This document shows, in pieces, positions 27,441 to 37,581 of a DNA stretch of 64,000 nt (position 1 is its first letter; every line of letters starts with the position of its first letter). The notes beneath the pieces were generated by a model. That model was not told where the DNA came from, ran no database searches, and saw only the letters and a program-made list of their open reading frames with translations. Source of the DNA: Bradyrhizobium sp. CCBAU 53340. Lineage in GTDB: Bacteria > Pseudomonadota > Alphaproteobacteria > Rhizobiales > Xanthobacteraceae. The translations under genes were made by a program, and so were the position numbers. Location of the stretch: NCBI RefSeq assembly GCF_015291645.1, contig NZ_CP030055.1:4712001-4776000 (forward strand), given 5' to 3'.

Positions 27441-28127
27441 CTACGCCTTCGCCTCGCCGCGAAATCCCGTCGCCAGCACATAGCGCTCGGACGAATCCTG
27501 CCGGCTCGCGGCCGGCTTGACGTGGCGCACGGTGGCAAAATCGCGCTTGAGCTGGGCCAGCAGATCGGCATCGGCGCCGCTCTGGAAGGTCTTGGCCAGG
27601 AACGTACCGCCGGGCTTGAGCACGTCGCAGGCAAAGGCCGCCGCCGTTTCGACCAGGCCGACGATGCGGAGCTGGTCGGTCTTGCGATGGCCGGTGGTGT
27701 TGGCGGCCATGTCGGACATCACGACATCGGCCTTGCCGCCCAGCATCGCCGTGAGCTTGTCCGGCGCGTCATTGTCCATGAAGTCGAGCTGCGCGAAATC
27801 GACGCCGGGAATCTCCGGCATCTCCAGCAGGTCGATCGCGACGACCTTGCCCTTGCCTTCCGTCGAGCCGACGCGCTTGGCCGCGATCTGGCTCCAGCCG
27901 CCGGGTGCCGCGCCGAGATCGACCACGGCCATGCCGGGCTTCAGCAGCCGAAACTTGTCGTCGATCTCGAGCAGCTTGAACGCGGCGCGCGAGCGATAGC
28001 CCGCGGCCTTTGCCTTGGCGACATAGGGATCGTTGAGCTGCCGCTCCAGCCACAGCTTCGACGACAATTTGCGCTTGCCGCCGGTCTTGACCTGGACGTG
28101 CAAGCGGCCGGTGGTGTCTCTCGCCAT
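27441..28127 (-). CDS. rlmE: 23S rRNA (uridine-2552 2'-O)-methyltransferase
   Basis: A 228-residue RlmE/FtsJ/RrmJ enzyme that 2'-O-methylates U2552 in the ribosomal A-loop. It has the N-terminal [15 protein letters not shown] motif [16 protein letters not shown] and the K-D-K-E tetrad region ([26 protein letters not shown]). The start codon is 1 bp after the ppx stop, so the two genes are one transcriptional unit. It is convergent with the MFS gene (5 bp between stop codons). Confidence 0.96.
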   Translation of the reverse strand: MARDTTGRLHVQVKTGGKRKLSSKLWLERQLNDPYVAKAKAAGYRSRAAFKLLEIDDKFRLLKPGMAVVDLGAAPGGWSQIAAKRVGSTEGKGKVVAIDLLEMPEIPGVDFAQLDFMDNDAPDKLTAMLGGKADVVMSDMAANTTGHRKTDQLRIVGLVETAAAFACDVLKPGGTFLAKTFQSGADADLLAQLKRDFATVRHVKPAASRQDSSERYVLATGFRGEAKA

Positions 28128-28128
28128 C

Positions 28129-29214
28129 TCACCAGCTCCTGAGCGCGCCGTCCTCGCGCATCATCTCGACCAGCATGCCTTCGCGCAAGCCCCGGTCGGC
28201 GACGCGCAGGCGCGGCAGCGGAAAGGCGCGGCGGATCGCATCGAGGATGGCGCAGCCGGCCAGCACGAGATCGGCGCGCTCGACGCTGATGCAGCTGTTG
28301 CCCGCGCGCTCCTCGTAGCTCATGCCAAGCAGCTTGTTGATGGTCGCGGTGATGTCGGAATCGTTCATCCAGATGCTGTCGATGCGGCGGCGATCATAGC
28401 GCACGAGATTGAGATGGATGCCGGCAAGCGTCGTGACGGTGCCCGACGTGCCGAGCAGATGCATGTCGGTGAGATCGCGGCCGTGCTCCGCGGCGAACGG
28501 AGCAACGTAATTGGCGACCTCCTGCTCCATCGCGGCATAGACCTCCGGCGTGACGTCGCGGCCGCCGAATTGCTCGGCCAGCGTCACGACACCAAGCGGG
28601 ATCGACATCCACGCCTTGATCCGCGGTTCCGGATTGGCGGGATCGCGTTCGATCCGCACCAGCTCGGTCGAGCCGCCACCGATGTCGAACAGGATGGCGC
28701 CGCGTCCTTTGGGGTCGACCAGCGGCGAGCAGCCGAGCATGGCAAGCGAAGCCTCGGTCTCGCGGTCGATCACCTCGAGCTCGATGCCGGTCTCGGCGGC
28801 GACGCGGCTACGGAATCCTTCCGCGTTCGAGGCTGCCCGGCAGGCCTCGGTCGCAATCAGCCGCAGCCGCTTGGCCTTGCGCAGGTTGATCTTGTCCCGG
28901 CAAATGCTGAGCGCGGCGATGGCGCGATCGATCGCGGCCTCGCTGATGCAGCCGGTGGCCGAGACACCTTCGCCGAGCCGGATGATGCGCGAGAAGGAAT
29001 CGACCACGCGGAAGCCGTCGTGGGTGGGACAGGCGATCAGGAGCCTGCAATTGTTGGTGCCGAGGTCGAGCGCCGCATAGACGCCGGTTCCCGGCGCCTG
29101 CACGGGGACGGCAGGCTCCGTGGCCAACGCCACCGCCGCCATCGACCCCTCCAGCTCACCGTGCGGCCCATGTTGGCTTACATGGCCGTCGCGGAGCCGC
29201 GTGTGGTCATTCAT
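28129..29214 (-). CDS. Ppx/GppA-family exopolyphosphatase
   Basis: A 361-residue member of the Ppx/GppA branch of the actin-like ATPase superfamily, which hydrolyses polyphosphate or pppGpp. I start at ATG 29214 ([10 protein letters not shown]). Signatures are [16 protein letters not shown] (phosphate 1), [13 protein letters not shown] (phosphate 2), and [13 protein letters not shown] (adenosine-like). It is transcribed ahead of rlmE with a 1-bp gap. The first 45 residues are poorly conserved. Whether polyphosphate or pppGpp is the main substrate cannot be read here. Confidence 0.93.
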   Translation of the reverse strand: MNDHTRLRDGHVSQHGPHGELEGSMAAVALATEPAVPVQAPGTGVYAALDLGTNNCRLLIACPTHDGFRVVDSFSRIIRLGEGVSATGCISEAAIDRAIAALSICRDKINLRKAKRLRLIATEACRAASNAEGFRSRVAAETGIELEVIDRETEASLAMLGCSPLVDPKGRGAILFDIGGGSTELVRIERDPANPEPRIKAWMSIPLGVVTLAEQFGGRDVTPEVYAAMEQEVANYVAPFAAEHGRDLTDMHLLGTSGTVTTLAGIHLNLVRYDRRRIDSIWMNDSDITATINKLLGMSYEERAGNSCISVERADLVLAGCAILDAIRRAFPLPRLRVADRGLREGMLVEMMREDGALRSW

Positions 29215-29425
29215 ACAAACTGTCTTTCCGCGGCCGGTCGGGCCGGTCAGGAATTGCTTTTTCGCCTGAAACATTAGCAGCGCGGCGGGCCTGCGCAACA
29301 TCGCATCACATAGGACCATGCCCATTCGTGCGTTGTCGTGAACGGGACCGTGGGCTATTTTTGAAGCGTCCGGTCCTCCAGGCGCCCCCCAAAACGCGCG
29401 ATTGCCGGCTTTTCAGGTCAATTCC

Positions 29426-31795
29426 ATGCAAGAACACACCAAATCGTCCACGCTCGAAAACGCTATTGCACTGCAAAAATATGGTGTCGGGCAGCCGGTC
29501 CGCCGCAAGGAGGACGACACGCTGGTGCGCGGCAAGGGCCGCTACACCGACGATTTCAACCTGCCCGGCCAGGCCTACGCCGTGATCGTCCGCTCCACCC
29601 ACGCCCATGGCGTGATCCGCGGCATCGGCATCGAGGCCGCCAAGGCGATGCCGGGCGTGCTGGGGGTGTGGACGGGCAAGGATCTCGATGCCGCCGGCTA
29701 TGGTCCCTTCACCTGCGGGCTGCCACTGAAGAGCCGCGACGGCTCACCCCTGCTGCAGACCAACCGCCAGCCGCTGGCAACCGACAAAGTCCGCTTCGTC
29801 GGCGACCCCGTCGCCTTCGTCGTCGCGGAGACGCTGGCGCAGGCCCGCGATGCGGCCGAGGCGGTCGAGCTCGATATCGAGCCGCTGCCGGCGGTGACCG
29901 ATCCCGAGGAAGCCACCAAGCCCGGCGCAGCGCAGCTCTATGATCACATCCCGAACAACGTCGCGCTCGACTATCACTATGGCGACACGGAGAAGGTGAA
30001 CGCGGCTTTCGCCAGCGCCGCCCATGTCACCAAGGTCGACATCGAGAACACCCGTGTCGCCGTGGTGTCGATGGAACCGCGCGTCGGACTTGCCTCCTAC
30101 GACAAGAAGACCGAGCGCTACACCATCCAGATGCCGACGCAGGGCGTCGCGGGCAACCGCGCCAACCTCGCCAAGAACCTGAAGGTGCCGAACGAGAAGG
30201 TACGCATCCTCACCGCCAATGTCGGCGGCTCGTTCGGCATGAAGAACGTCAACTATCCCGAGTACATGTGCATTCTGTACGCGGCGAAGGCGCTGGGACG
30301 CCCGGTGAAGTGGCTCGACGAGCGCTCCACCAGCTTCCTGTCCGACAGCCATGGCCGCGCGCAGAAGATTCATGCCGAGCTCGCGCTCGACGCCGAGGGG
30401 CATTTCCTCGCAGCAAGACTGTCCGGCTACGGCAATCTCGGCGCCTATATCACCGGCGTTGCGCCGAGCCCGCTCTCGCTCAACACCGGCAAGAACTTTT
30501 CCAGCGTCTATCGCACGCCGCTGATGGCGATCGACATCAAGACGGTGCTGACCAACACCACGCTGATGGGCGCCTATCGCGGCGCCGGCCGGCCCGAGGC
30601 GAACTACTACATGGAGCGGCTGATTGACCGCGCCGCCGACGAGATGGGCATCAACCGGCTGACCTTGCGCAAGCGCAACTTCATCAAGCCGAACCAGATG
30701 CCCTTCCCGGCCTCGTCAGGCGTCACCTATGACAGCGGCGACTTCCAGGCGGTGTTCAGCAAGGCGCTCGAAATCTCCGACCATGAGAACTTTGCCAAGC
30801 GCAAGAAGGAGAGCAAGAAGGCGGGCAAGCTGCGCGGCATCGCCGTCGGCTCCTATCTCGAGGTCACTGCACCGCCAGGCCCAGAGCTCGGCAAGATCGT
30901 GTTCGATCCTGACGGCACCGTGCAGCTGATCACCGGCACGCTCGACTACGGCCAAGGCCACGCCACGCCGTTCGCGCAGGTCCTGTGCGCGCAGCTTGGC
31001 GTTCCCTTCGAGAGCGTGAAACTGGTGCAGGGCGACAGCGACATCGTCCACGCCGGCAACGGCACCGGCGGCTCGCGCTCGATCACGGCCAGCGGCATGG
31101 CGATCGTCGAGGCCTCGAAGCTGATCATCGAAAAGGGCAAGCGCGCCGCTGCGCACATGCTGGAAGCCTCCGAGGCCGACATCGAGTTCGAAGGCGGCAG
31201 CTTCACCATCGCCGGCACCGACCGCAGCATCGACATCATGGAGCTCGCCAGGAAGCTGCATGACGGCAAGGTGCCTGATGGCGTGCCTGACTCGCTCGAT
31301 GTTGATCACACCACCGAGCCGGTGCCCTCGGCCTTTCCCAACGGCTGCCATGTCGCCGAAGTCGAGATCGATCCTGACACGGGCGTCGTGGAAATCGTGC
31401 GCTACAGCGCGGTGAACGATTTCGGCACGGTGATCAACCCGATGCTGGTCGCAGGCCAGCTCCATGGCGGCGTCGTCCAGGGCATCGGGCAGGCGCTGAT
31501 GGAGCACATCCGCTACGACGAGAGTGGCCAGCCGATCACGGGCTCGCTGATGGACTACGCCCTGCCGCGCGCCGGCGACGTGCCCAACATGACGGTCGGC
31601 GACCACCCGGTGCCGGCCACGACCAATCCGCTCGGCAGCAAGGGCTGCGGCGAAGCCGGCTGCGCCGGCAGCCTTTCGACGGTGGTGAATGCGGTGCTGG
31701 ATGCGTTGTCAGACTACGGCATCAAGCACATCGACATGCCCTTGACGCCCGAGCGGGTGTGGCGCGCGATCCAGGACGCGAAGAGCGCGGCGTAA
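29426..31795 (+). CDS. Molybdopterin-binding subunit of a xanthine-dehydrogenase/CO-dehydrogenase-type hydroxylase
   Basis: A 789-residue large subunit of the molybdenum hydroxylase family. Domains are aldehyde-oxidase hammerhead (residues 20-130) and molybdopterin-binding region (rest). Signatures are GGSFGMKN, GAYRGAGRPE in place of the CO-dehydrogenase AYRCSFR loop (so form II), and the catalytic Glu in GCGEAGCAG. It should work with iron-sulphur and FAD subunits, but neither gene flanks it here, so it is an orphan large subunit. I start at ATG 29426. The substrate may be an aldehyde or N-heterocycle. Confidence 0.92.
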   Translation: MQEHTKSSTLENAIALQKYGVGQPVRRKEDDTLVRGKGRYTDDFNLPGQAYAVIVRSTHAHGVIRGIGIEAAKAMPGVLGVWTGKDLDAAGYGPFTCGLPLKSRDGSPLLQTNRQPLATDKVRFVGDPVAFVVAETLAQARDAAEAVELDIEPLPAVTDPEEATKPGAAQLYDHIPNNVALDYHYGDTEKVNAAFASAAHVTKVDIENTRVAVVSMEPRVGLASYDKKTERYTIQMPTQGVAGNRANLAKNLKVPNEKVRILTANVGGSFGMKNVNYPEYMCILYAAKALGRPVKWLDERSTSFLSDSHGRAQKIHAELALDAEGHFLAARLSGYGNLGAYITGVAPSPLSLNTGKNFSSVYRTPLMAIDIKTVLTNTTLMGAYRGAGRPEANYYMERLIDRAADEMGINRLTLRKRNFIKPNQMPFPASSGVTYDSGDFQAVFSKALEISDHENFAKRKKESKKAGKLRGIAVGSYLEVTAPPGPELGKIVFDPDGTVQLITGTLDYGQGHATPFAQVLCAQLGVPFESVKLVQGDSDIVHAGNGTGGSRSITASGMAIVEASKLIIEKGKRAAAHMLEASEADIEFEGGSFTIAGTDRSIDIMELARKLHDGKVPDGVPDSLDVDHTTEPVPSAFPNGCHVAEVEIDPDTGVVEIVRYSAVNDFGTVINPMLVAGQLHGGVVQGIGQALMEHIRYDESGQPITGSLMDYALPRAGDVPNMTVGDHPVPATTNPLGSKGCGEAGCAGSLSTVVNAVLDALSDYGIKHIDMPLTPERVWRAIQDAKSAA

Positions 31796-31823
31796 GGCTG
31801 CCCTTCCGCATCCACAACAACGC

Positions 31824-31926
31824 TGTCATCGCCCGGCTTGACCGGGCGATCCAGTATTCCAGAGACGGCGCGCAAAAGCCGATGGGCTGCGGCGTACGGA
31901 TGCCCCGGTCAAGCCGGGGCATGACA
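31824..31926. repeat. Palindromic repeat, family A, copy 3
   Basis: A 103-bp element with outer arms TGTCATCGCCCGG and CCGGGGCATGACA between the convergent hydroxylase and hotdog genes. Its centre shares CCAGTATTCCAGAGAC and GGGCTGCGGCGTA with copy 2. Confidence 0.85.
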
Positions 31927-31972
31927 CCGCATTTGTGGCGAAAACCTCGAGTCCAGCAAACGCTAAAGCTCC

Positions 31973-32773
31973 CTACGCCGCCGCCTGCTCCCGCGGCTGG
32001 TAGATCGCGGTGTGCTGGCACTGCGCGATCGGGGTTGTGCCGTTGGCGATGACCAGCGCGTCGAGCTCGACGAAGCGGTGGCCTTTCTTCTCGTAGGTTG
32101 CGGTGACCTTCGCCCGCGCGACGATCTCGTCGCCGGCGCGCGTGGCGGAGAGCAGTTGCATGCGGCTGCCGACATGGATCCACGGGCCCAGGATGGTGTT
32201 GTCCACCAGCACGCGGTTCATCACACGCTGGATCAGGCCAGGATGGCCGAGCCCCTCGCGCGCAAAAATCGGATCGGTCTCCCTGACATCGGCGAGATAG
32301 TCGCTCGCCGCCTGGCCGGCCCAGCGGCGCGGCGTCGTGCCAAGCCATTTGCCCGTCGCGAAGATGTCAGGACTGACCGGCTTGCGCTCGGCGACTGCGG
32401 GCACTTCGACATAGTCGCCCAATGACACCACAGGCGCGGCCACCGGCAGTGAGGCCGTGCCCGTCGCGCACAGCTCGGTGCGGCTGAACACCTCGATCGT
32501 GAGCAGGCCATTGTGTTCAGTGGCGTCGACATCGGCGGTCTCGCCGTCATAAACCGGCTTGATGAAGCGTGCTTCGACCAGCCCGCGCGACAGGAAATCG
32601 CGCCCCCAGCGCGCAATCGGGACGTGCAACATATAGGCGAATACATCGACGCCGGGGACCAGGCCGCCCGAAAAGCCGAAGCGACGCGCCACCGTATCGT
32701 CATGCATCTTGTTTTCGGACTGTTTGGCGGTGTTGTACGCCTCGACGCGCCAGGTTTCGAGCCGGTTCGGCAT
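31973..32773 (-). CDS. Double-hotdog (MaoC/FAS1-type) dehydratase-like protein
   Basis: A 266-residue protein started at ATG 32773 ([14 protein letters not shown]). It has two hotdog-like halves: an N-terminal one with [24 protein letters not shown], whose Gly-rich turn and following helix resemble the MaoC substrate pocket, and a C-terminal one with [26 protein letters not shown]. Such proteins hydrate or hydrolyse acyl thioesters. No catalytic Asp/His pair of the classical MaoC motif is clear, so thioesterase and hydratase roles both remain possible. Confidence 0.75.
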   Translation of the reverse strand: MPNRLETWRVEAYNTAKQSENKMHDDTVARRFGFSGGLVPGVDVFAYMLHVPIARWGRDFLSRGLVEARFIKPVYDGETADVDATEHNGLLTIEVFSRTELCATGTASLPVAAPVVSLGDYVEVPAVAERKPVSPDIFATGKWLGTTPRRWAGQAASDYLADVRETDPIFAREGLGHPGLIQRVMNRVLVDNTILGPWIHVGSRMQLLSATRAGDEIVARAKVTATYEKKGHRFVELDALVIANGTTPIAQCQHTAIYQPREQAAA

Positions 32774-32879
32774 GGTTTGGCTTCCCCATATTCTTGTTAT
32801 TTCCTGGCTGATCGTAGGGCCCCGGGAACAGCGGTCAATCCCCTCGCCTTTGCGGCCCGAATGGGGTACCACGCGGCGA

Positions 32880-33371
32880 ATGACTGACACCCCCACCCGC
32901 ATCTATGTCGACGCCGACGCCTGCCCGGTGAAGGACGAGATCTATCGTGTCGCGCTCCGGCATAACGTGCCGGTCAGCGTGGTTGCCGGTAACTTCATTC
33001 GCGTGCCCCAGGACCCACTGATCGAGCGCATCGCCGCCGGCTCCGGCATGGACGCGGCCGACGACTGGATCGCCGAGCGGGCGAGGCCCGGCGACGTCGT
33101 CATCACGTCAGACATTCCGCTCGCCAGCCGCTGCGTGAAGGCAGGCGCTGACGTGATCGCACCGAACGGCAAGCCGTTTACCGAAGAGTCGATCGGGATG
33201 ACGCTGGCGGTACGCAACCTGATGACGGATCTGCGTTCGGCCGGCGAGGTCACCGGCGGTCCGCGCTCGTTCGCGCCGCGCGACCGCTCCGCCTTCCTGT
33301 CGGCGCTCGACCAGACACTGCGCAGGATCCAGCGTCGCCGCGCCGATCAGGCCGCAACGAACCAAGGCTGA
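32880..33371 (+). CDS. YaiI/YqxD family protein (DUF188, UPF0178)
   Basis: A 163-residue PIN-like/DUF188 protein. It begins [19 protein letters not shown] and has [19 protein letters not shown] and [15 protein letters not shown], the conserved acidic residues of the family. YaiI proteins are predicted nucleases of the PIN-like superfamily, and no function is established. I start at ATG 32880, where the family begins. The stop is 2 bp before the ABC-F start, so the three genes 32880-36268 are probably one operon. Confidence 0.93.
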   Translation: MTDTPTRIYVDADACPVKDEIYRVALRHNVPVSVVAGNFIRVPQDPLIERIAAGSGMDAADDWIAERARPGDVVITSDIPLASRCVKAGADVIAPNGKPFTEESIGMTLAVRNLMTDLRSAGEVTGGPRSFAPRDRSAFLSALDQTLRRIQRRRADQAATNQG

Positions 33372-33373
33372 CG

Positions 33374-35185
33374 ATGGCGCCCCCGCTGATCCAACTCAAA
33401 GACATCAAGCTGAACTTCGGCGGCACGCCTTTGCTGTCAGGTGTCGAGCTCAACGTCGCGCCATCCGAGCGCGTCTGCCTGATCGGCCGCAACGGCTCCG
33501 GCAAATCGACGCTGCTGAAGATCGCGGCCGGCCTTGTCGAGGCCGACAGTGGCACGCGCTTCGTGCAGCCGGGCGCCACCGTTCGCTATCTTCCGCAGGA
33601 GCCGGATTTTGGCGAGCACAAGACCACGCTTGCCTATGTCGAGTCCGGGCTCGCGCCCGGCGACGACCAGCATCAGGCACGTTATCTGCTGGAGCAGCTC
33701 GGTCTCACCGGTGAGGAGAACCCGCACAACCTCTCCGGCGGCGAAGCCCGTCGCGCGGCACTGGCCTATGTGCTGGCGCCCTCGCCCGACATCCTGCTGC
33801 TGGACGAGCCGACCAACCATCTCGATCTCGCCACCATCGAATGGCTGGAGCAGGAGCTCGACTCCAGGCGCAGTGCGCTCGTCATCATCAGTCATGACCG
33901 CCGCTTCCTCACCAATCTGTCACGTTCGACGGCCTGGCTGGACCGTGGCAAGATCAAGCAGATCGATCGCGGCTTCGCCTCGTTCGAGAGCTGGCGCGAC
34001 GAAGTGCTGGCCGAGGAAGAGCGCGACCAGCACAAGCTCGACCGCAAGATCGTCGACGAGGAGCACTGGCTGCGCCACGGCGTGTCCGGCCGGCGCAAGC
34101 GCAACGTTAAGCGACTCGCCAACCTGCACGCGCTACGCGACCAGCGCCGCAACTATCGTGGCACCGCCGGCAGCGCCACGCTTGCCGCCGCGGAAGCCGA
34201 GCAATCCGGCAGGCTGGTGATCGAGGCGAAGGGCATCACCAAGGCCTATGGCGAGCGCAAGATCGTCGAGAACTTCTCGACCCGCATCCAGCGCGGCGAC
34301 CGGCTTGGCATCATCGGCCCGAACGGCGCCGGCAAGACCACGCTGGTCAATCTGCTCACGGGCGGCATCCAACCGGATTCCGGCACGCTTCGGCTCGGCG
34401 CCAATCTGGAAATGGCGACGCTCGACCAGCATCGCGAAAGTCTCGATCCGAAATCGACGCTGGCGGAGGCCCTCACCGGCGGCCGCGGCGACCACGTCAT
34501 GGTCGGTGGCAAGCCGAAGCATGTCGTCGGCTACATGAAGGACTTCCTGTTCGCGCAGGAGCAGCGCGGCACGCCGCTGGAGGTGCTCTCCGGCGGCGAG
34601 CGCGGCCGCCTGATGCTGGCACGCGCGCTGGCAAAACCGTCGAACCTTCTGGTGCTGGACGAGCCGACCAACGACCTCGATCTCGAAACCCTCGACGTGC
34701 TCGAGGAGATGCTCGGCGATTACGAGGGTACGGTCATCCTGATCAGCCACGACCGCGACTTCCTCGACCGTGTCGTCACCTCGGTGATCGCGCCCGAGGG
34801 CAACGGCAAGTGGATCGAATATGCCGGTGGCTACAGCGACATGCTGGCGCAGCGCGGTGCGGATTTGAAGCGAGAGACGGCGAAGACGCAGGCGCCAGCG
34901 GAGAAGAAAGAGGAACGCGCAGCGGCTCCCACGTCGGCACCGAAACGGAAGCTGAGCTTCAACGAGAAGCATGCGCTGGAAACACTGCCGAAGAAGATGG
35001 AAACGTTGCACGCCGATATCGCCAAGCTCCAACGGGTGCTCGATGATCCCAATCTCTACACCAAGGATCGCAAGACATTCGACGACACGTCAGCCGCCAT
35101 CGCCAAGGCGCATGAAGAACTCTCCGCCGCCGAAGAGCGCTGGCTCGAACTTGAAATGCTTCGCGAAGAGATAGAACAGGCATAA
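33374..35185 (+). CDS. ABC-F family ATP-binding protein (Uup-like)
   Basis: A 603-residue cytosolic twin ABC ATPase. The first domain has Walker A GRNGSGKST, signature LSGGEARR and Walker B ILLLDEPTNHLD; the second has GPNGAGKTT, LSGGERGR and LLVLDEPTNDLD. A linker with arm-like charged helix (LDRKIVDEEHWLRHGVSGRRKRNVKR) separates them, and a C-terminal coiled coil (about 525-600) is as in Uup, which binds ribosomes or DNA and affects transposon excision and ribosome function. No membrane segments are present. It follows yaiI by 2 bp. Confidence 0.93.
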   Translation: MAPPLIQLKDIKLNFGGTPLLSGVELNVAPSERVCLIGRNGSGKSTLLKIAAGLVEADSGTRFVQPGATVRYLPQEPDFGEHKTTLAYVESGLAPGDDQHQARYLLEQLGLTGEENPHNLSGGEARRAALAYVLAPSPDILLLDEPTNHLDLATIEWLEQELDSRRSALVIISHDRRFLTNLSRSTAWLDRGKIKQIDRGFASFESWRDEVLAEEERDQHKLDRKIVDEEHWLRHGVSGRRKRNVKRLANLHALRDQRRNYRGTAGSATLAAAEAEQSGRLVIEAKGITKAYGERKIVENFSTRIQRGDRLGIIGPNGAGKTTLVNLLTGGIQPDSGTLRLGANLEMATLDQHRESLDPKSTLAEALTGGRGDHVMVGGKPKHVVGYMKDFLFAQEQRGTPLEVLSGGERGRLMLARALAKPSNLLVLDEPTNDLDLETLDVLEEMLGDYEGTVILISHDRDFLDRVVTSVIAPEGNGKWIEYAGGYSDMLAQRGADLKRETAKTQAPAEKKEERAAAPTSAPKRKLSFNEKHALETLPKKMETLHADIAKLQRVLDDPNLYTKDRKTFDDTSAAIAKAHEELSAAEERWLELEMLREEIEQA

Positions 35186-35188
35186 CCA

Positions 35189-36268
35189 ATGACCACTCCC
35201 CTCGCCGCCAAGATCGCCCGCGAATACGGCACGCCCTGTGCCGTCATCGACATGGACAGGGTCGAGCGCAACATCGCGCGAATCCAGAAAGCCTGCGATG
35301 ATGCCGGCGTTGCCAATCGCCCGCACATCAAGACGCACAAGAACCCGACCATTGCCAGGATGCAGGTCGCGGCCGGCGCCAAGGGCATCACCTGCCAGAA
35401 GATCGGCGAGGCCGAGATCATGGCCAATGCCGGCATCGACGATATCCTGATCAGCTACAATCTCTTGGGCGAAGAGAAGATGGCGCGGCTCGGCGCGCTC
35501 AATGCCAAGACCAGGATGACAGTTGCCGCCGATAATTCGACCGTCGTTGCGGGCTTGCCGAAGGCCGCCGAGGCCTCGGGCCGTCCGCTCTCGGTCGTCG
35601 TCGAATGCGACACGGGACGCAAGCGCGCCGGCGTCGAGACGCCGGCGGAAGCGATCGCGCTGGCACGCGAGATCGCCGCATCCAAGGGGCTCGAGTTCGC
35701 CGGATTCATGCTGTATCCGACCGAAACCGGCTGGGCGGATGCGCAAAAATTCTACGACGAAGCGCTGGCCGGCGTGCGCGCGCACGGGCTCGACGCCAAG
35801 ATCGTCTCGACCGGCGGCACGCCGAACCTCGTCAACATCGGCAAGCTCAAGGGCGGTACCGAGCACCGCTTCGGCACCTATATCTACAACGACCGCATGC
35901 AGGTCGCGGCCGGCGTCGCCGGCTGGGACGACTGCGCGCTCCACATCTACTCGACGGTGGTGAGCCGCGCCGCTCCCGAGCGCGGCATTCTCGATGCCGG
36001 CTCCAAGACGCTGACGACGGATACCGGCGGACTCGACGGCCATGGCCTGATCCTCGAGCATCCCGAAGCCAAGATCGCAAAGTTCGCCGAGGAACACGGC
36101 TTCCTCGACCTATCCCGCAGCAACACGCGGCCGAACGTCGGCGACGTCGTCCGCATCGTGCCGAACCATGTCTGCGTCGTCGTCAACATGATGGACGAGG
36201 TCGTGATGGTCCGCGGCGAGGAGATCATCGGCACGCTGCCAGTGGCGGCGCGGGGGAAGCTGCGGTAG
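35189..36268 (+). CDS. DSD1/D-threonine aldolase-type PLP-dependent enzyme
   Basis: A 359-residue fold-type III PLP enzyme. The PLP lysine is Lys48 in RPHIKTHKNP, with YNLLG, TGRKRAGVETP and STGGTPN loops for the cofactor. The C-terminal beta domain has GSKTLTTDTGG and the metal-binding His/Cys-like pair of DSD1/D-TA enzymes (HVCVVVNMMDEV). These enzymes cleave D-threonine or deaminate D-serine. It begins 3 bp after the ABC-F gene, closing the operon. The IS3 element lies downstream beyond a palindromic repeat. Confidence 0.9.
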   Translation: MTTPLAAKIAREYGTPCAVIDMDRVERNIARIQKACDDAGVANRPHIKTHKNPTIARMQVAAGAKGITCQKIGEAEIMANAGIDDILISYNLLGEEKMARLGALNAKTRMTVAADNSTVVAGLPKAAEASGRPLSVVVECDTGRKRAGVETPAEAIALAREIAASKGLEFAGFMLYPTETGWADAQKFYDEALAGVRAHGLDAKIVSTGGTPNLVNIGKLKGGTEHRFGTYIYNDRMQVAAGVAGWDDCALHIYSTVVSRAAPERGILDAGSKTLTTDTGGLDGHGLILEHPEAKIAKFAEEHGFLDLSRSNTRPNVGDVVRIVPNHVCVVVNMMDEVVMVRGEEIIGTLPVAARGKLR

Positions 36269-36285
36269 GGCACGCAGCCCTCTCA

Positions 36286-36375
36286 ACCGTCATTGCGAGG
36301 AGCGAAGCGACGAAGCAATCCAGACTACCTCCGCAGAGGCATGCTGGATTGCGTCGCTGCGCTCGCGATGACGGT
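36286..36375. repeat. Palindromic repeat, family C, copy 1
   Basis: A 90-bp element with 14-bp arms ACCGTCATTGCGAG and CTCGCGATGACGGT (one mismatch). The inner part GCGAAGCGACGAAGCAATCC is shared with copy 2 (45358-45443). Its right end overlaps by 2 bp the target duplication of the IS element. Confidence 0.85.
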
Positions 36376-36406
36376 GGTGATCTTCCCCCAAAAAAGTGGA
36401 CAGGGA

Positions 36407-37267
36407 TCAAGCCGATTTTAGCTCCATCTCGGCTGGGCTGATATAGCCGATGGCCGAGTGTCTGCGGTGATTGTTGTAGAAGCCCTCGATGTAAGTGAAG
36501 ATGTCGCGCTCTGCGTCATTGCGGGTTGCATATTGGCAGTGATGGATCAGCTCGGTCTTCAGCGTGTGGAAGAAGCTTTCCATCGGGGCATTGTCGTAGC
36601 AATCGGCTCTGCGACTCATCGACGGCCGGAAGCCGGCGGCTTGCAGCGCCTGGCGGTACTCGGTTGAAGCATATTGAGTGCCGCGATCGGAGTGATGGAT
36701 CAAACCGGCGCTGGGCTTTTGTCCCTTGATCGCCATCCGCAATGCGGCAAGCGGTAGTTCGGCGCGCAGATGTTCGTCCATCGCCCACCCCACGATACGG
36801 CGGCTGTGCAAATCCATGATGGCGGCCAGGTACAACCATCCCTGGCCGGTCCAGACATAAGTGATGTCGGCGAGCCAAATCTGATTGCGCATGGCGGCCG
36901 AGAAGTTCCGGCCGAGCAGGTTCGGCGCGATCGGGAAGCCATGCCCACTGTCGGTGGTGCGGCATCGTCGCGGCCCGGCCGAGACGGCCCGAACAGCGTG
37001 GTGGCGCATCTGCCGCTCGATCCGGCCACGGCTTGCACGATGGCCCTGGGCTTTGAGTTCGGCATGGATGCGCGGGCTGCCATAGCGGCCATGGCTGTCG
37101 CGATGAACCCGCTTGATGTCCTCCAACAACTCTCGATTGGCAGCGGCCCGGGGGCTTTCCGGCCGCGACCGCCAGGCATAGTAGCCCGCGGGCGAGACGC
37201 CGAGCACACGGCACATGATCTGGACCGGATAGTCCGCACGGCGATCTTCGATGAAGCGGAACCTCAT
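36407..37267 (-). CDS. IS3-family transposase OrfB (DDE integrase core)
   Basis: A 286-residue frame that carries the HTH_21-like region (MCRVLGVSPAGYYAW) and the rve/DDE domain: first Asp in WLADITYVW, second in HHSDRGTQYAS, and Glu in DNAPMESFFHTLK, with the C-terminal FYNNHRRHSAIGY. Its own ATG overlaps the OrfA stop by 4 nt (ATGA), but the frame also continues upstream to the A6G site, so the working transposase is probably the OrfAB fusion made by -1 frameshifting. Confidence 0.93.
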   Translation of the reverse strand: MRFRFIEDRRADYPVQIMCRVLGVSPAGYYAWRSRPESPRAAANRELLEDIKRVHRDSHGRYGSPRIHAELKAQGHRASRGRIERQMRHHAVRAVSAGPRRCRTTDSGHGFPIAPNLLGRNFSAAMRNQIWLADITYVWTGQGWLYLAAIMDLHSRRIVGWAMDEHLRAELPLAALRMAIKGQKPSAGLIHHSDRGTQYASTEYRQALQAAGFRPSMSRRADCYDNAPMESFFHTLKTELIHHCQYATRNDAERDIFTYIEGFYNNHRRHSAIGYISPAEMELKSA

Positions 37268-37581
37268 GTCCGGGGTCCAGCAAAGATCGCGATCGACTTT
37301 TTTAAAATGTCGCGCTCCATGCGCAACTGTTCGTTTTCCCGCTGCAACCGTGCGATCACGTCAGCCTGGTCCGCCGACGGCACCGCCGCTTGCGACGTGG
37401 GCGCCGCAGCGCTGCCGCCGGCTACCACCGTGCTCCGCTCCTTCACCCATCGGCTGAGCACGGAGCCGTCAAGCCCGAGCTCCTTCGATACCGACTTCGC
37501 CGAGCGGCCGCTCGACAAAACCAGATCAACTGCCTGCCGCTTGTACTCGTCCGAATAGGACCGACGCCGCCGTTTCGCCAT
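37264..37581 (-). CDS. IS3-family OrfA (HTH DNA-binding protein)
   Basis: A 105-residue protein from ATG 37581 (MAKRRRRSYSDEYKRQ). The transposase_8-type HTH is YSDEYKRQAVDLVLSSGRSA and KSVSKELGLDGSVLSRWVKE, followed by a leucine-zipper-like helix (QLRMERDILKKSIAIF). It ends at GPRT and stops at 37264. The AAAAAAG heptamer at 37303-37297 moves ribosomes by -1 into the OrfB frame, whose reading continues as VDRDLCWTPDM. Confidence 0.92.
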   Translation of the reverse strand: MAKRRRRSYSDEYKRQAVDLVLSSGRSAKSVSKELGLDGSVLSRWVKERSTVVAGGSAAAPTSQAAVPSADQADVIARLQRENEQLRMERDILKKSIAIFAGPRT

